Origin: Thiobacillus sp. UBA2186
GTDB taxonomy: Bacteria; Pseudomonadota; Gammaproteobacteria; Burkholderiales; Thiobacillaceae
Direction: 5' to 3'
Length of the DNA: 7,144 nucleotides
NCBI GenBank assembly: GCA_002327405.1
Contig: DCVO01000158.1
Location: forward strand, 6,379 to 13,522
Below the pieces are notes generated by a model. The model ran no database searches. It saw only the letters and a list, made by a program, of their open reading frames with translations, and had not been told where the DNA came from. Position 1 is the stretch's first letter, and every line of letters begins with the position of its first letter. Both the position numbers and the translations under genes were made by a program. This document shows, piece by piece, positions 1 to 5,614 of this stretch.

Positions 1-171
1 GTGAACGGCGCCGCCGCGCACAAGGCCGAGCCGGGCGACATCGTCATCATCGCCACCTACGCGCAGTACAGCGAACTGGAACTCGCGCGCTATGCCCCCA
101 ACCTGGTTTACGTCAACCCGGAAAACCGCATCGTCGATACGCGCAAGGCCATTCCCATGCAGGCGGCCTGA
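1..171 (+). CDS. panD: Aspartate 1-decarboxylase, C-terminal part (cut by window start)
   Basis: PanD is a cytoplasmic pyruvoyl enzyme that decarboxylates L-aspartate to beta-alanine for pantothenate and coenzyme A synthesis. The 56 visible residues are its C-terminal part. They open with the conserved NGAAAHK segment, followed by PGDIVIIATYAQY and a strand reading NLVYVNPENRI, all typical of PanD. The family is about 120-130 residues long, so the proenzyme self-cleavage site (Gly-Ser) and the active-site lysine lie upstream of the window. The frame ends at TGA 169-171 and is followed 16 bases later by a strong terminator hairpin, so panD appears to end its transcription unit here and is unlikely to be co-transcribed with the buf genes. 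The GTG at base 1 is an internal valine codon, not a start. Identification is by recognised sequence pattern, and I regard it as firm. Confidence 0.93.
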   Translation: MNGAAAHKAEPGDIVIIATYAQYSELELARYAPNLVYVNPENRIVDTRKAIPMQAA

Positions 172-187
172 GAGCCCCTGCACCAGA

Positions 188-223
188 CCATGAAAAACGC
201 CCCGGCAGGGGCGTTTTTCATGG
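188..223 (+). terminator. Hairpin terminator after panD
   Basis: A perfect 16-base inverted repeat (188-203 and 208-223) surrounds a GGCA loop. The GC core (CGCCCC/GGGGCG) is flanked by an A5 run on the left and a T5 run on the right. A run of T therefore follows the GC stem in either direction, so the hairpin can work as a rho-independent terminator on both strands. It separates panD from the buf operon. Confidence 0.88.
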
Positions 224-434
224 CTGTTTCCCGTTCTGACAACCCCGATTTCGTCCTGCCGGTGCGATGCCCGCAATTCCTGTAAGGATTCATGCCCGCC
301 CCCGACCATCTGATGGGAACGCCCTGGCGTTTTCCGCGGCGGGCTTTTGCGCCGTCGTGCCACTGGCTGGCGCCCAAGCTGCCGCTTTGCGGACCTGGCG
401 CCGTGTTGTTTCATTCACACAAGGAATCCAAGAC
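224..434 (+). promoter_or_regulatory. Leader region of the buf operon; no clear promoter
   Basis: These 211 bases between the panD terminator and bufA must hold the buf promoter, because the terminator isolates the operon from panD. I see no convincing sigma-70 -35/-10 pair. TGACAACC at 237-244 and TGTAAGGA at 281-288 resemble the -35 elements of ECF sigma promoters, and known bufferin operons can be under ECF sigma control, but no partner element lies at proper spacing. A 48-codon frame (ATG 292, TGA 436-438) lies in this region and its stop overlaps the bufA ATG. It could be a leader peptide or chance. Confidence 0.3.
421..426 (+). promoter_or_regulatory. Ribosome binding site of bufA
   Basis: AAGGAA ends eight bases before ATG 435. 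This fixes the bufA start at 435 in preference to the upstream ATG at 267 in the same frame, which would add 56 residues ahead of an otherwise well-placed signal peptide. Confidence 0.7.
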
Positions 435-722
435 ATGACCATCCAATCCAAAGGTGCAGCACTGGCGGCCACGGCCGCATTCATGGCCCTCTCCATGGCG
501 GCCGGCGCGGCCAGCAACCCTCCCGGCAGCAGCGGCATGGCAGTGGCCGCCAGCGACAAGGTGCATTGCTACGGCGTGACCTCCTGCAAGGGCACGAGCG
601 ACTGCAAGACGGCGGAAAACAGCTGCAAGGGCATGAACGTCTGCAAGGGCCACGGCTTCAAGGCCATGGAAGCCAAGGCCTGCTTCGACAAAGCCGGCGT
701 GGTTGCCGATCTCAACAAGTAA
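435..722 (+). CDS. bufA: Bufferin-type cysteine-rich periplasmic peptide precursor (BufA2-like)
   Basis: Precursor of a ribosomally made, post-translationally modified metallophore, 95 residues long. Residues 1-26 form a Sec signal peptide: Lys6, a hydrophobic stretch at about 7-23, then an AGA-A type cleavage site near residue 25 or 26. The mature part has six cysteines at 45, 51, 57, 64, 70 and 83 in repeated motifs (HCYGV, SCKG, DCKT, SCKG, VCKG), rich in Lys and Gly. This layout matches BufA2-type bufferins. In that family the neighbouring MNIO converts cysteines to thiooxazole groups, and the exported peptide binds copper and protects the cell. The start at 435 has a good ribosome binding site. 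A strong hairpin follows directly, then bufB and bufC. The modification and copper role are inferred from family and gene context; the sequence itself shows export and cysteine spacing. Regulation by copper is plausible but no operator is visible. Confidence 0.85.
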   Translation: MTIQSKGAALAATAAFMALSMAAGAASNPPGSSGMAVAASDKVHCYGVTSCKGTSDCKTAENSCKGMNVCKGHGFKAMEAKACFDKAGVVADLNK

Positions 723-730
723 GCAGACGT

Positions 731-759
731 AAAAGCCGGGCCCGCAAGGCCCGGCTTTT
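731..759 (+). terminator. Strong hairpin between bufA and bufB (terminator or attenuator)
   Basis: A perfect 12-base stem (731-742 and 748-759) has a CGCAA loop. The right arm ends in T4 and the left arm starts with A4. It lies 8 bases after the bufA stop and 10 bases before the bufB ATG. The T run is short, so termination may be partial. In that case bufA mRNA would exceed bufBC mRNA, as suits a peptide substrate and its catalysts. The hairpin would also protect the 3' end of a bufA-only transcript. Confidence 0.75.
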
Positions 760-769
760 CGGCCAAATC

Positions 770-1624
770 ATGACATCCGCCTCGCTCAGAAAACCCTCGC
801 CCGGCTTCGGCCTCGGCCTGCGCCCTGTGCATTACCCCGATTTCCTGCGCGCGCCGCAGGCGGTCGACTGGCTGGAAATCATTTCCGAGAACTACATGGT
901 GCCGGGCGGCAAGCCGCTCGCCATGCTCGACGCCATCCGCGAGCGCTATCCCATGACCATGCACGGGGTTTCCCTGTCCATCGGCTCGACCGACGGGCTC
1001 GACCCCGGCTATCTCGCCGAGCTGAAAAAACTGGTGCACCGCGTCGAGCCGCTGTGGGTCTCGGACCACCTGTGCTGGACCGGCGTGCACGGCCGCAACG
1101 CGCACGATCTCCTGCCTCTGCCCTACAGCGAGGAAGCGCTCAGGCTCGTGGTGCGGCATGTGCGGCAGATGCAGGACCTGCTGGGCCGGCGCATCCTGCT
1201 GGAAAACGTGTCGAGCTACCTGGAATACCGTTCTTCGGAAATGAGCGAATGGGAATTCCTGCGTGAAGTCGCCGAACAGGCCGACTGCCTGCTGCTGCTC
1301 GACGTCAACAACATCTACGTCAGCAGCATCAACCACGGTTTCGATGCGCTTGAATTTCTCAAGCATGTGCCCGCGGAGCGCGTGCAGCAAATCCACCTCG
1401 CCGGGCACAGCGACCACGGCGATTACATCGTCGACACCCATGACCACCCGGTCGCCGAACCGGTTTGGGACTTGTATCGCCAGGCCTGCGGGCTGTTCGG
1501 CGAAGCGGCGGCGATGATCGAGCGCGACGACGACATCCCCGAACTGGGCGAACTGGTCGCGGAACTCGACCGGGCGCGCGGCATTTCCGCCGAGGTCCTG
1601 GCGCAACTGGAGCATGCGGCATGA
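770..1624 (+). CDS. bufB: DUF692 multinuclear non-heme iron oxidase (MNIO), bufferin maturase
   Basis: A 284-residue TIM-barrel enzyme of the MNIO (DUF692) family, which uses two or three iron ions and oxygen to rearrange cysteines in RiPP precursors. Family landmarks are present in order: GLGLRP at 14-19, DWLEIISENYM at 33-43, HGVSLSIGS at 65-73, VSDHLCW at 97-103, LENVSSY at 144-150, LLLDVNNIYVSSINHGF at 175-191, IHLAGH at 208-213, VDTHDHPV at 221-228 and an ERDDDIP segment at 251-257. His65, Glu40, Asp178, Asn181, His213, Asp222, His224 and His226 sit in the motifs that carry metal ligands and catalytic groups in the family. The length is normal and nothing appears to be missing. The start at 770 is the first ATG in frame after bufA. 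No good Shine-Dalgarno precedes it, so translation may be weak. Its stop overlaps the bufC start (ATGA), implying coupled expression and a BufB-BufC complex. The substrate is inferred to be the adjacent bufA product. Confidence 0.92.
   Translation: MTSASLRKPSPGFGLGLRPVHYPDFLRAPQAVDWLEIISENYMVPGGKPLAMLDAIRERYPMTMHGVSLSIGSTDGLDPGYLAELKKLVHRVEPLWVSDHLCWTGVHGRNAHDLLPLPYSEEALRLVVRHVRQMQDLLGRRILLENVSSYLEYRSSEMSEWEFLREVAEQADCLLLLDVNNIYVSSINHGFDALEFLKHVPAERVQQIHLAGHSDHGDYIVDTHDHPVAEPVWDLYRQACGLFGEAAAMIERDDDIPELGELVAELDRARGISAEVLAQLEHAA
1609..1612 (+). promoter_or_regulatory. Ribosome binding site of bufC inside bufB
   Basis: GGAG lies eight bases before ATG 1621, inside the last codons of bufB. Together with the ATGA overlap (bufC ATG 1621-1623, bufB TGA 1622-1624) it supports 1621 as the bufC start and translational coupling of the pair. 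Confidence 0.65.
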
Positions 1625-2493
1625 AGACGCCGCTGCCAGCCCTGCAAGCCGCGTTCCACGATCACCTGCTCGACCTGCCCAGCGACATCGCGCGCGAAGT
1701 GGCGGAAGGCGGCCGCATCGGCGTCGAGCATCGACTGCGCATCTACCATAACGCCTATCGCGTGCGGCTGCTGGAAGCGCTGCAGGATGCCTTCGAGAAA
1801 ACCTGGACCTATCTGGGCGATGACGCGTTCGAGTCCGCGGCTCTCGCCTTCATCGAAGAAAACCCTCCGCAAAGCCGCAACCTGCGCTGGTACGGCGCGG
1901 CATTTCCGGCATGGCTCGCCGGGCGATTCCCGGATGACCTGGATGTCGCCGAACTGGCAGAGGTCGATTGGCAGTTGCGGCGCGCCTTCGACGGACTTGA
2001 TGCCGCGCCGCTGCAGCCCGGCGAACTGGCAAGCCTGCCCCCCGAACAATGGGCAACGGCGGGCTTCCGATTCGCACCCACCCTGTATCTGACCCCGCTG
2101 CGATACAACACCGCCGCCATCTGGCATGCCCTCGACCAGGGTCAAACGCCGCCCGCGGCGCAGGCCTTGCCCAATGCCGCCTGGCTGTTGATCTGGCGCA
2201 AGCAATGGCAGCCGCATTTCCGCAGCATCGAGGCATTCGAGCAAGCCGCCTTGTCGCGATTGCTTGCGGGGGCAAGCTTCGCCGAAGTGTGTGCCGACCT
2301 GAGCCGGCAGTTTCCCGATCAGGAAGCCGCCTCGATCGCAGCCCGCTTCCTTCGCACCTGGATCGACGACGAAATGATCGTCGGGCTAACGTTTTCCGGT
2401 GCGCCGTCCGCCTGGCCGCTCAGCGCACCGTCGAGGCATCCTGCCCGAACAGCACCTTCCTGGCCGCTTCGTCCGGCTGTGTCTGCGTATTGA
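1621..2493 (+). CDS. bufC: DUF2063 / BufC-type MNIO partner protein, with unusual C-terminal extension
   Basis: Partner protein of the MNIO, annotated in databases as DUF2063 or putative DNA-binding domain. In bufferin and related systems it binds the precursor and presents it to BufB. The N-terminal helical domain carries the typical segment RLRIYHNAYRVRLLEAL (38-54) followed by DAFEKTWTYLGDDAF (56-70), then PPQSRNLRWYG (82-92). A second domain with LTPLRYN and WLLIWR follows, ending at FLRTWIDDEMIVG near residue 256. Family members usually end about there, at roughly 250-260 residues, but this frame continues to 290. The extra ~35 residues are Pro/Ser/Arg-rich and lie mostly antisense to the GST remnant. 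A TAA at 2387-2389 would close the gene if one G were removed from GGG 2383-2385, so a one-base insertion may have destroyed the stop. The start is set by the ATGA overlap with bufB and the GGAG upstream. The role as a precursor-binding partner is family knowledge. Confidence 0.86.
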   Translation: MKTPLPALQAAFHDHLLDLPSDIAREVAEGGRIGVEHRLRIYHNAYRVRLLEALQDAFEKTWTYLGDDAFESAALAFIEENPPQSRNLRWYGAAFPAWLAGRFPDDLDVAELAEVDWQLRRAFDGLDAAPLQPGELASLPPEQWATAGFRFAPTLYLTPLRYNTAAIWHALDQGQTPPAAQALPNAAWLLIWRKQWQPHFRSIEAFEQAALSRLLAGASFAEVCADLSRQFPDQEAASIAARFLRTWIDDEMIVGLTFSGAPSAWPLSAPSRHPARTAPSWPLRPAVSAY

Positions 2494-3117
2494 CTTCCGC
2501 GGCCCGCGCATAGGCCCGCTGCGTGGCGGGACGTTGGCGGATGCGCTCGAACCAGTTCGCCATATATGGAAAATCTTCCAGCTTCTGGCGCTGTCTTTCG
2601 TGCGGCACGATCCACGGATAGCAGGCGATGTCGGCGATGGAATACTCGCCGCAGATGAACTCGCGGCCATCGGCCAACTTCCGGTTCAGCACCGCATACA
2701 GGCGCGCGGTTTCCCGCACGTAGCGGTCGATCGCATAGGGCACCGGCTCCGGCGCATAGCGGATGAAATGATGGTTCTGCCCGGCCATCGGTCCCAGCCC
2801 GCCGACCTGCCAGAACAGCCATTGCAGCGCCTGGTTGCGGCCGCGCTGGTCCTGGGGAATGAAGCGCTGGATCTTGTCCGCGAGATACAGCAGGATCCGC
2901 CGGACTCGAACAGCGAAAGCGGATCGCCGCCGTCGGCAGGCGCGCCGTCGACGATGGCCGGGATGCGGTTGTTGGGCGAAGTCTTGAGAAACCCGGGCGC
3001 GAACTGCTCGCCCCGCCCGATGTCGACCGGCACGATGCGGTATTCCAGGCCGGACTCCTCCAGGAACATGGTGAGCTTGTGGCCGTTGGGGGTGGTCCAT
3101 TAATAAAGATGGATCAT
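2420..3117 (-). pseudogene. Glutathione S-transferase (YfcG/disulfide-bond oxidoreductase type), disrupted
   Basis: A remnant of a cytosolic GST that would have used glutathione for disulfide reduction or conjugation. Starting at ATG 3117, the first codons read MIHLY and are followed by TAA (3102-3100), then WTTPNGHK. Relatives carry an aromatic residue at the stop position (MI-LYYWTTPNGHK), so one Tyr codon appears to have become TAA. The thioredoxin-like half continues through EYRIVPVDIGRGEQF, SPNNRIPAIVD and LSLFESG. The frame then breaks: the next family segment, ILLYLADK, is one frame over. Adding one base near 2897-2898 restores ESGAILLYLADK. The helical half is intact: LQWLFWQVGGLGPMAGQNHHF, PYAIDRYV and YSIADIACYPWI, ending at TGA 2422-2420. 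Repaired length is about 232 residues, normal for the family. An internal start at ATG 3069 would bypass the stop but not the frameshift. Two independent lesions favour a true pseudogene, though assembly error is possible. Confidence 0.85.
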
Positions 3118-3130
3118 TTCCGGAATCGGA

Positions 3131-3152
3131 TGCGGGAGGGGGGCTCGAACCC
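3131..3152 (-). other. tRNA T-arm-like fragment between hydrolase and GST remnant
   Basis: Read on the - strand this stretch gives GGGTTCGAGCCCC followed by CTCCCGCA, which resembles the T-loop and acceptor end of a tRNA. Only about three T-stem pairs form, and no other tRNA part exists beside it because the hydrolase 3' end lies there. It may be a decayed tRNA 3' end or chance. Confidence 0.25.
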
Positions 3153-3164
3153 AACCATTATGGG

Positions 3165-3791
3165 CTATGCGGACTTGAATCCGCCCGTGCGCAGATAATG
3201 CAGAACCTGCCCGCGCACGTCGCGCGCCCACAGCATGCCGAAGTGGCTATGCGGGACAACCAGATGCTGCGTAACTTCAGGCGTCAGGGTTTCCCCCACA
3301 TGCACCGTGCCATCGTGGGGGCGGGGCAAGCCGTGTGCCACCAGCGTGCCCAGACCGATCCCGCGCCCGCCTGCGATCAGTCCGAGCGGCCTGCCGGACG
3401 GCCAGGGCGGGCGATCGCCCAGCAGCGCGCCGAGCGTGTGCGGGCCCAGCATCCAGCGTCCCAAATGCCAGCGTCCGAACGCCTGGGCGGCATGGCTGGG
3501 TTCGAGCGGCGTGCCCAGCATCAAGACCCGGCCGCTTTCAGGCAACCCGCCCTGTGCAGCCAGATGACACAGCAGCAGTCCGCCGAGGCTGTGCCCCAGC
3601 AAATGAACCGGCGCCGGCCCCAACTTGCTCAATTGTTCGGCCAGGCGGACCGCACTGGGCGCAAGCGGACGACGAGTGGGATAGCGAAAGAAGCGCACGT
3701 CATAGCCAGCCCGCCTCAGAGACCAGGCCAGCGGCAGCAGTTCCAGGCCCCTCATCCACAGGCCATGCACGAGGACTACGGTTTCCTTCAT
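3165..3791 (-). CDS. Alpha/beta hydrolase fold protein (lipase/esterase-like)
   Basis: A 208-residue hydrolase with the alpha/beta fold. From ATG 3791: VVLVHGLW at 5-12 gives the first strand and oxyanion-hole loop; GHSLGG at 66-71 is the nucleophile elbow with Ser68; HDGTVHVGET near residues 160-170 supplies the likely acid Asp; VPHSHFGML carries the likely catalytic His. Small proteins of this shape are often annotated as permease- or lipase-like alpha/beta hydrolases; the substrate cannot be told. No signal peptide or membrane segment is evident, so it is probably cytoplasmic. ATG 3791 is preferred because the protein begins right at the beta strand. A TTG at 3839 would add 16 residues with no support. 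No clear Shine-Dalgarno precedes either start. The gene ends at TAG 3167-3165, 47 bases before the GST remnant start on the same strand, so the two may once have been co-transcribed. Confidence 0.82.
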   Translation of the reverse strand: MKETVVLVHGLWMRGLELLPLAWSLRRAGYDVRFFRYPTRRPLAPSAVRLAEQLSKLGPAPVHLLGHSLGGLLLCHLAAQGGLPESGRVLMLGTPLEPSHAAQAFGRWHLGRWMLGPHTLGALLGDRPPWPSGRPLGLIAGGRGIGLGTLVAHGLPRPHDGTVHVGETLTPEVTQHLVVPHSHFGMLWARDVRGQVLHYLRTGGFKSA

Positions 3792-4082
3792 TTCGCGAAA
3801 GATTGCCCGGCCAGGGCGATTCCGGCGAATCGCACTCAAGCCACGTCGGGTTTGAGGTGTTGTCGAAACAACCTGATTCTACAACCCGAAGCGCTCATTC
3901 AAGCCAAGCCGCACAAAGATCGGCAACGCGCCGGAAGCGGTCGAACGGCCGAACAGCAATTCCCCGACCGATTGTCCTGCCCTGCCTGTCATTGACTTGA
4001 CTTAAAGGACATCTAGCATGTGGTTTAAACAGATGTATTCACCATCCGAATATCGATACTCAGGAAAATCTGGAGGTACATC
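3792..4082. promoter_or_regulatory. Divergent intergenic region with a + strand promoter candidate and a stem-loop
   Basis: This stretch separates the - strand hydrolase from the + strand DUF2934 gene. On the + strand TTGACT (3992-3997), a 16-base spacer and TAGCAT (4014-4019) form a plausible sigma-70 promoter, placing the transcript start near 4026. A nested inverted repeat is present: GTTGT-CGAA-ACAAC (3859-3872) inside CGGGTT (3847-3852) and AACCCG (3883-3888). It lies upstream of the hydrolase start and could be an operator or an mRNA leader stem. No coding frame with good start and codon use is seen here. Confidence 0.4.
4072..4076 (+). promoter_or_regulatory. Strong ribosome binding site before ATG 4083
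   Basis: GGAGG lies six bases upstream of ATG 4083. This is the best Shine-Dalgarno in the neighbourhood. It is the main reason to think that the DUF2934 gene truly starts at 4083 and has lost a base, rather than starting elsewhere. Confidence 0.65.
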
Positions 4083-4297
4083 ATGGCGAAGAGACCGATC
4101 AGAAAGCCGGCACCGGGGAACACGAACCTCATCGCGATATCCGGGAAGAGCCTCAAGCGCGTCGGGACTGGATAGCAACCTATGCATATTTTCTGGCGGA
4201 AGCGCGCGGCTTCACCCCTGAATATGTGCTGGACGACTGGCTGCAGGCCGAGCTCGCCTATACGGAACGGGGCCTGGCCAAGGGTGAATCGGATTGA
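4083..4297 (+). pseudogene. DUF2934 family small protein, apparent one-base deletion after the start
   Basis: DUF2934 proteins are short and of unknown function, with one conserved motif. Here the motif reads DWIATYAYFLAEARGF then DDWLQAELAY and ends at TGA 4295-4297. That reading frame is open from 4001 but contains no ATG, GTG or TTG before the domain. A very good start exists one frame away: GGAGG at 4072-4076, six bases, ATG 4083. Adding one base in codon 2 (ATGGCG to ATGGCCG) joins them into a 71-residue protein beginning MAEETDQKAG, with a charged N-terminal part and the domain at about 29-61. As it stands the ATG gives only a 30-residue peptide ending at TAG. I therefore call a frameshift mutation or sequencing error. 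Start at a rare codon (CTG or ATT) in the open frame is the alternative. A sigma-70-like promoter lies upstream. Confidence 0.68.
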
Positions 4298-4305
4298 CCG
4301 GGCCC

Positions 4306-4319
4306 GGCCGCTTGCGGCC
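4306..4319 (+). repeat. GC-rich inverted repeat after the DUF2934 gene
   Basis: GGCCGC-TT-GCGGCC is a perfect inverted repeat nine bases after the DUF2934 stop. No T run follows, so it is not a standard terminator. It may weaken read-through into the ATP-grasp gene or stabilise the upstream mRNA. Confidence 0.4.
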
Positions 4320-4417
4320 AAAGCTTCACACGGCCCCGAACTGAAGGCTTGCACGATCTGACATTCATACCTCGACCGCATGCCATTGAGCCGGGACGCT
4401 TCGGACGGCACCGGGGC

Positions 4418-5515
4418 ATGCCGTCCCTGGCGCGGCTCTCGCGGCTGGTGGCCCGTGCGGAACGCATCCCCGCCAGCCTGTTCTACCTGCCCGTGGTGCT
4501 GCGCTGGTTCCGGCTGTCCCTGCGCTACCGCAGCCTGACCCTGCCCACCATTGCCAACCCCATGATCGAGACCGGAGGCTTCTGGGGCGAGTCCAAGAGC
4601 AGTTGCATGGACCAGGTCGGCGAGCCAAGCCGGCACTGGCTGGCGGATTACGTCACGTTGGCGCGCCGCAGCGGGGATGCCGGAGAGGAATTGGCCCGTG
4701 CCATGGCGCTCATGGACGACGCAGGCCTGGGCTTTCCGGTGGTGGCCAAGCCGGACATCGGCTGGCAGGGCCGAGGCGTGCGGCTGGCGGACGACGCGGA
4801 GCAGTTGCGCCGATACCTGGCCGAATTCCCCACCGGCGAACGCCTGCTTCTACAGCGGCCAGTACCGCACGACGGCGAAGCCGGCGTGTTCTACGCCCGC
4901 CTGCCCGGCGAGGCCGAGGGCCGGGTATTTTCCCTCACCCTGCGTTACTTTCCCTTTGTCATCGGTGACGGTCGTTCCACCCTGCGTCAGCTAATCCTGC
5001 GCGATCCCCGCGCCGGGTGGAAGTCCCGCTACCACCTGGGGTCGCACCCCGAGCACCTGGGCCTGGGCCGGCAGGACCAGGAGCGCGTGCCGGACGAGGG
5101 CGAGCTTGTGCGCCTGGCCTTCATCGGCAGCCTCCGAGTGGGCGGGCTGTACCGTGACATGCGGGAACGCATCACCCCCGCCCTTTCCCGGCGCTTCGAC
5201 GCCATCGCCCGCAGCATGCCGGAATTCTACTTCGGCCGCTTCGACGTCCGCTTCGAGTCCCTGGAACGGCTGCTGGCCGGGGAGGGATTTTCCATCATTG
5301 AAATCAACGGCGCGGGCGCGGAGGCCATCCACGTCTGGGACCCGGAGGTGCCGCTGCGCACCGTCTACCGCGAACTGTTCCAGGCACAGGACCTCATGTT
5401 CGAGATCGCCGCGCGCAACCGTGCGCGGGGCTACAGGCCGCTGGGACTGGTCAGGTTTCTCAGGTTGGCCCAGTGCCAACATCGCTTGCTGGGGCGGTAT
5501 CCGCGTTCCGGCTGA
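4418..5515 (+). CDS. ATP-grasp domain protein (D-Ala-D-Ala ligase-like)
   Basis: A 365-residue protein with an ATP-grasp fold. These enzymes join a carboxylate to an amine or thiol using ATP. Residues 20-43 (LFYLPVVLRWFRLSLRYRS onward) are hydrophobic and basic, then TLPTIANPMIETGG and GESKSS (57-62). PVVAKPDIGWQGRGV (107-121) gives the ATP-binding strand with Lys111 and a Gly-rich loop. RYFPFVIGDGRSTL (176-189) follows. FGRFDVRF with Asp276 and IIEINGAGAEA with Glu295 and Asn297 are the metal-binding acids that close the active site, so it appears catalytically complete. The N-terminal third is unlike D-Ala-D-Ala ligase, so the substrate is unknown and the gene should not be called ddl. ATG 4418 follows CCGGGG and is the first in-frame ATG; a TTG at 4349 would add 23 residues without family likeness. 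It stands 120 bases after the DUF2934 stop on the same strand. Confidence 0.8.
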   Translation: MPSLARLSRLVARAERIPASLFYLPVVLRWFRLSLRYRSLTLPTIANPMIETGGFWGESKSSCMDQVGEPSRHWLADYVTLARRSGDAGEELARAMALMDDAGLGFPVVAKPDIGWQGRGVRLADDAEQLRRYLAEFPTGERLLLQRPVPHDGEAGVFYARLPGEAEGRVFSLTLRYFPFVIGDGRSTLRQLILRDPRAGWKSRYHLGSHPEHLGLGRQDQERVPDEGELVRLAFIGSLRVGGLYRDMRERITPALSRRFDAIARSMPEFYFGRFDVRFESLERLLAGEGFSIIEINGAGAEAIHVWDPEVPLRTVYRELFQAQDLMFEIAARNRARGYRPLGLVRFLRLAQCQHRLLGRYPRSG

Positions 5516-5614
5516 CGGACCTGCAGGCCGCCGCAGCGCGGATGGCTTCCCAGTGCAGGCATTCAAAATGGCTTACCCGATTTTGCTTGACCACACGCAG
5601 TTCAGGCGCGCAAG

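Noticed and set aside
569..1615. Long - strand open frame (348 codons) opposite bufA and bufB
   Set aside because: It is antisense to the strongly supported bufB, has no recognisable family, and arises from the codon pattern of GC-rich DNA.
2399..3103. + strand open frame of 234 codons over the GST region
   Set aside because: The GST family match on the - strand explains the DNA; this frame has no family likeness.
3198..3995. + strand open frame of 265 codons opposite the hydrolase
   Set aside because: The - strand hydrolase with catalytic motifs explains the same DNA; the + frame is Gln/Arg/Pro-rich without motifs.
4083..4173. Programmed -1 frameshift to express the DUF2934 protein
   Set aside because: No slippery heptamer or downstream structure is evident, and a single-base loss in codon 2 explains the data more simply.
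4018..4221. 67-codon frame from ATG 4018 with AAAGGA upstream
   Set aside because: The product is Ser/Arg-rich without family likeness, while the overlapping frame carries a clear DUF2934 domain.
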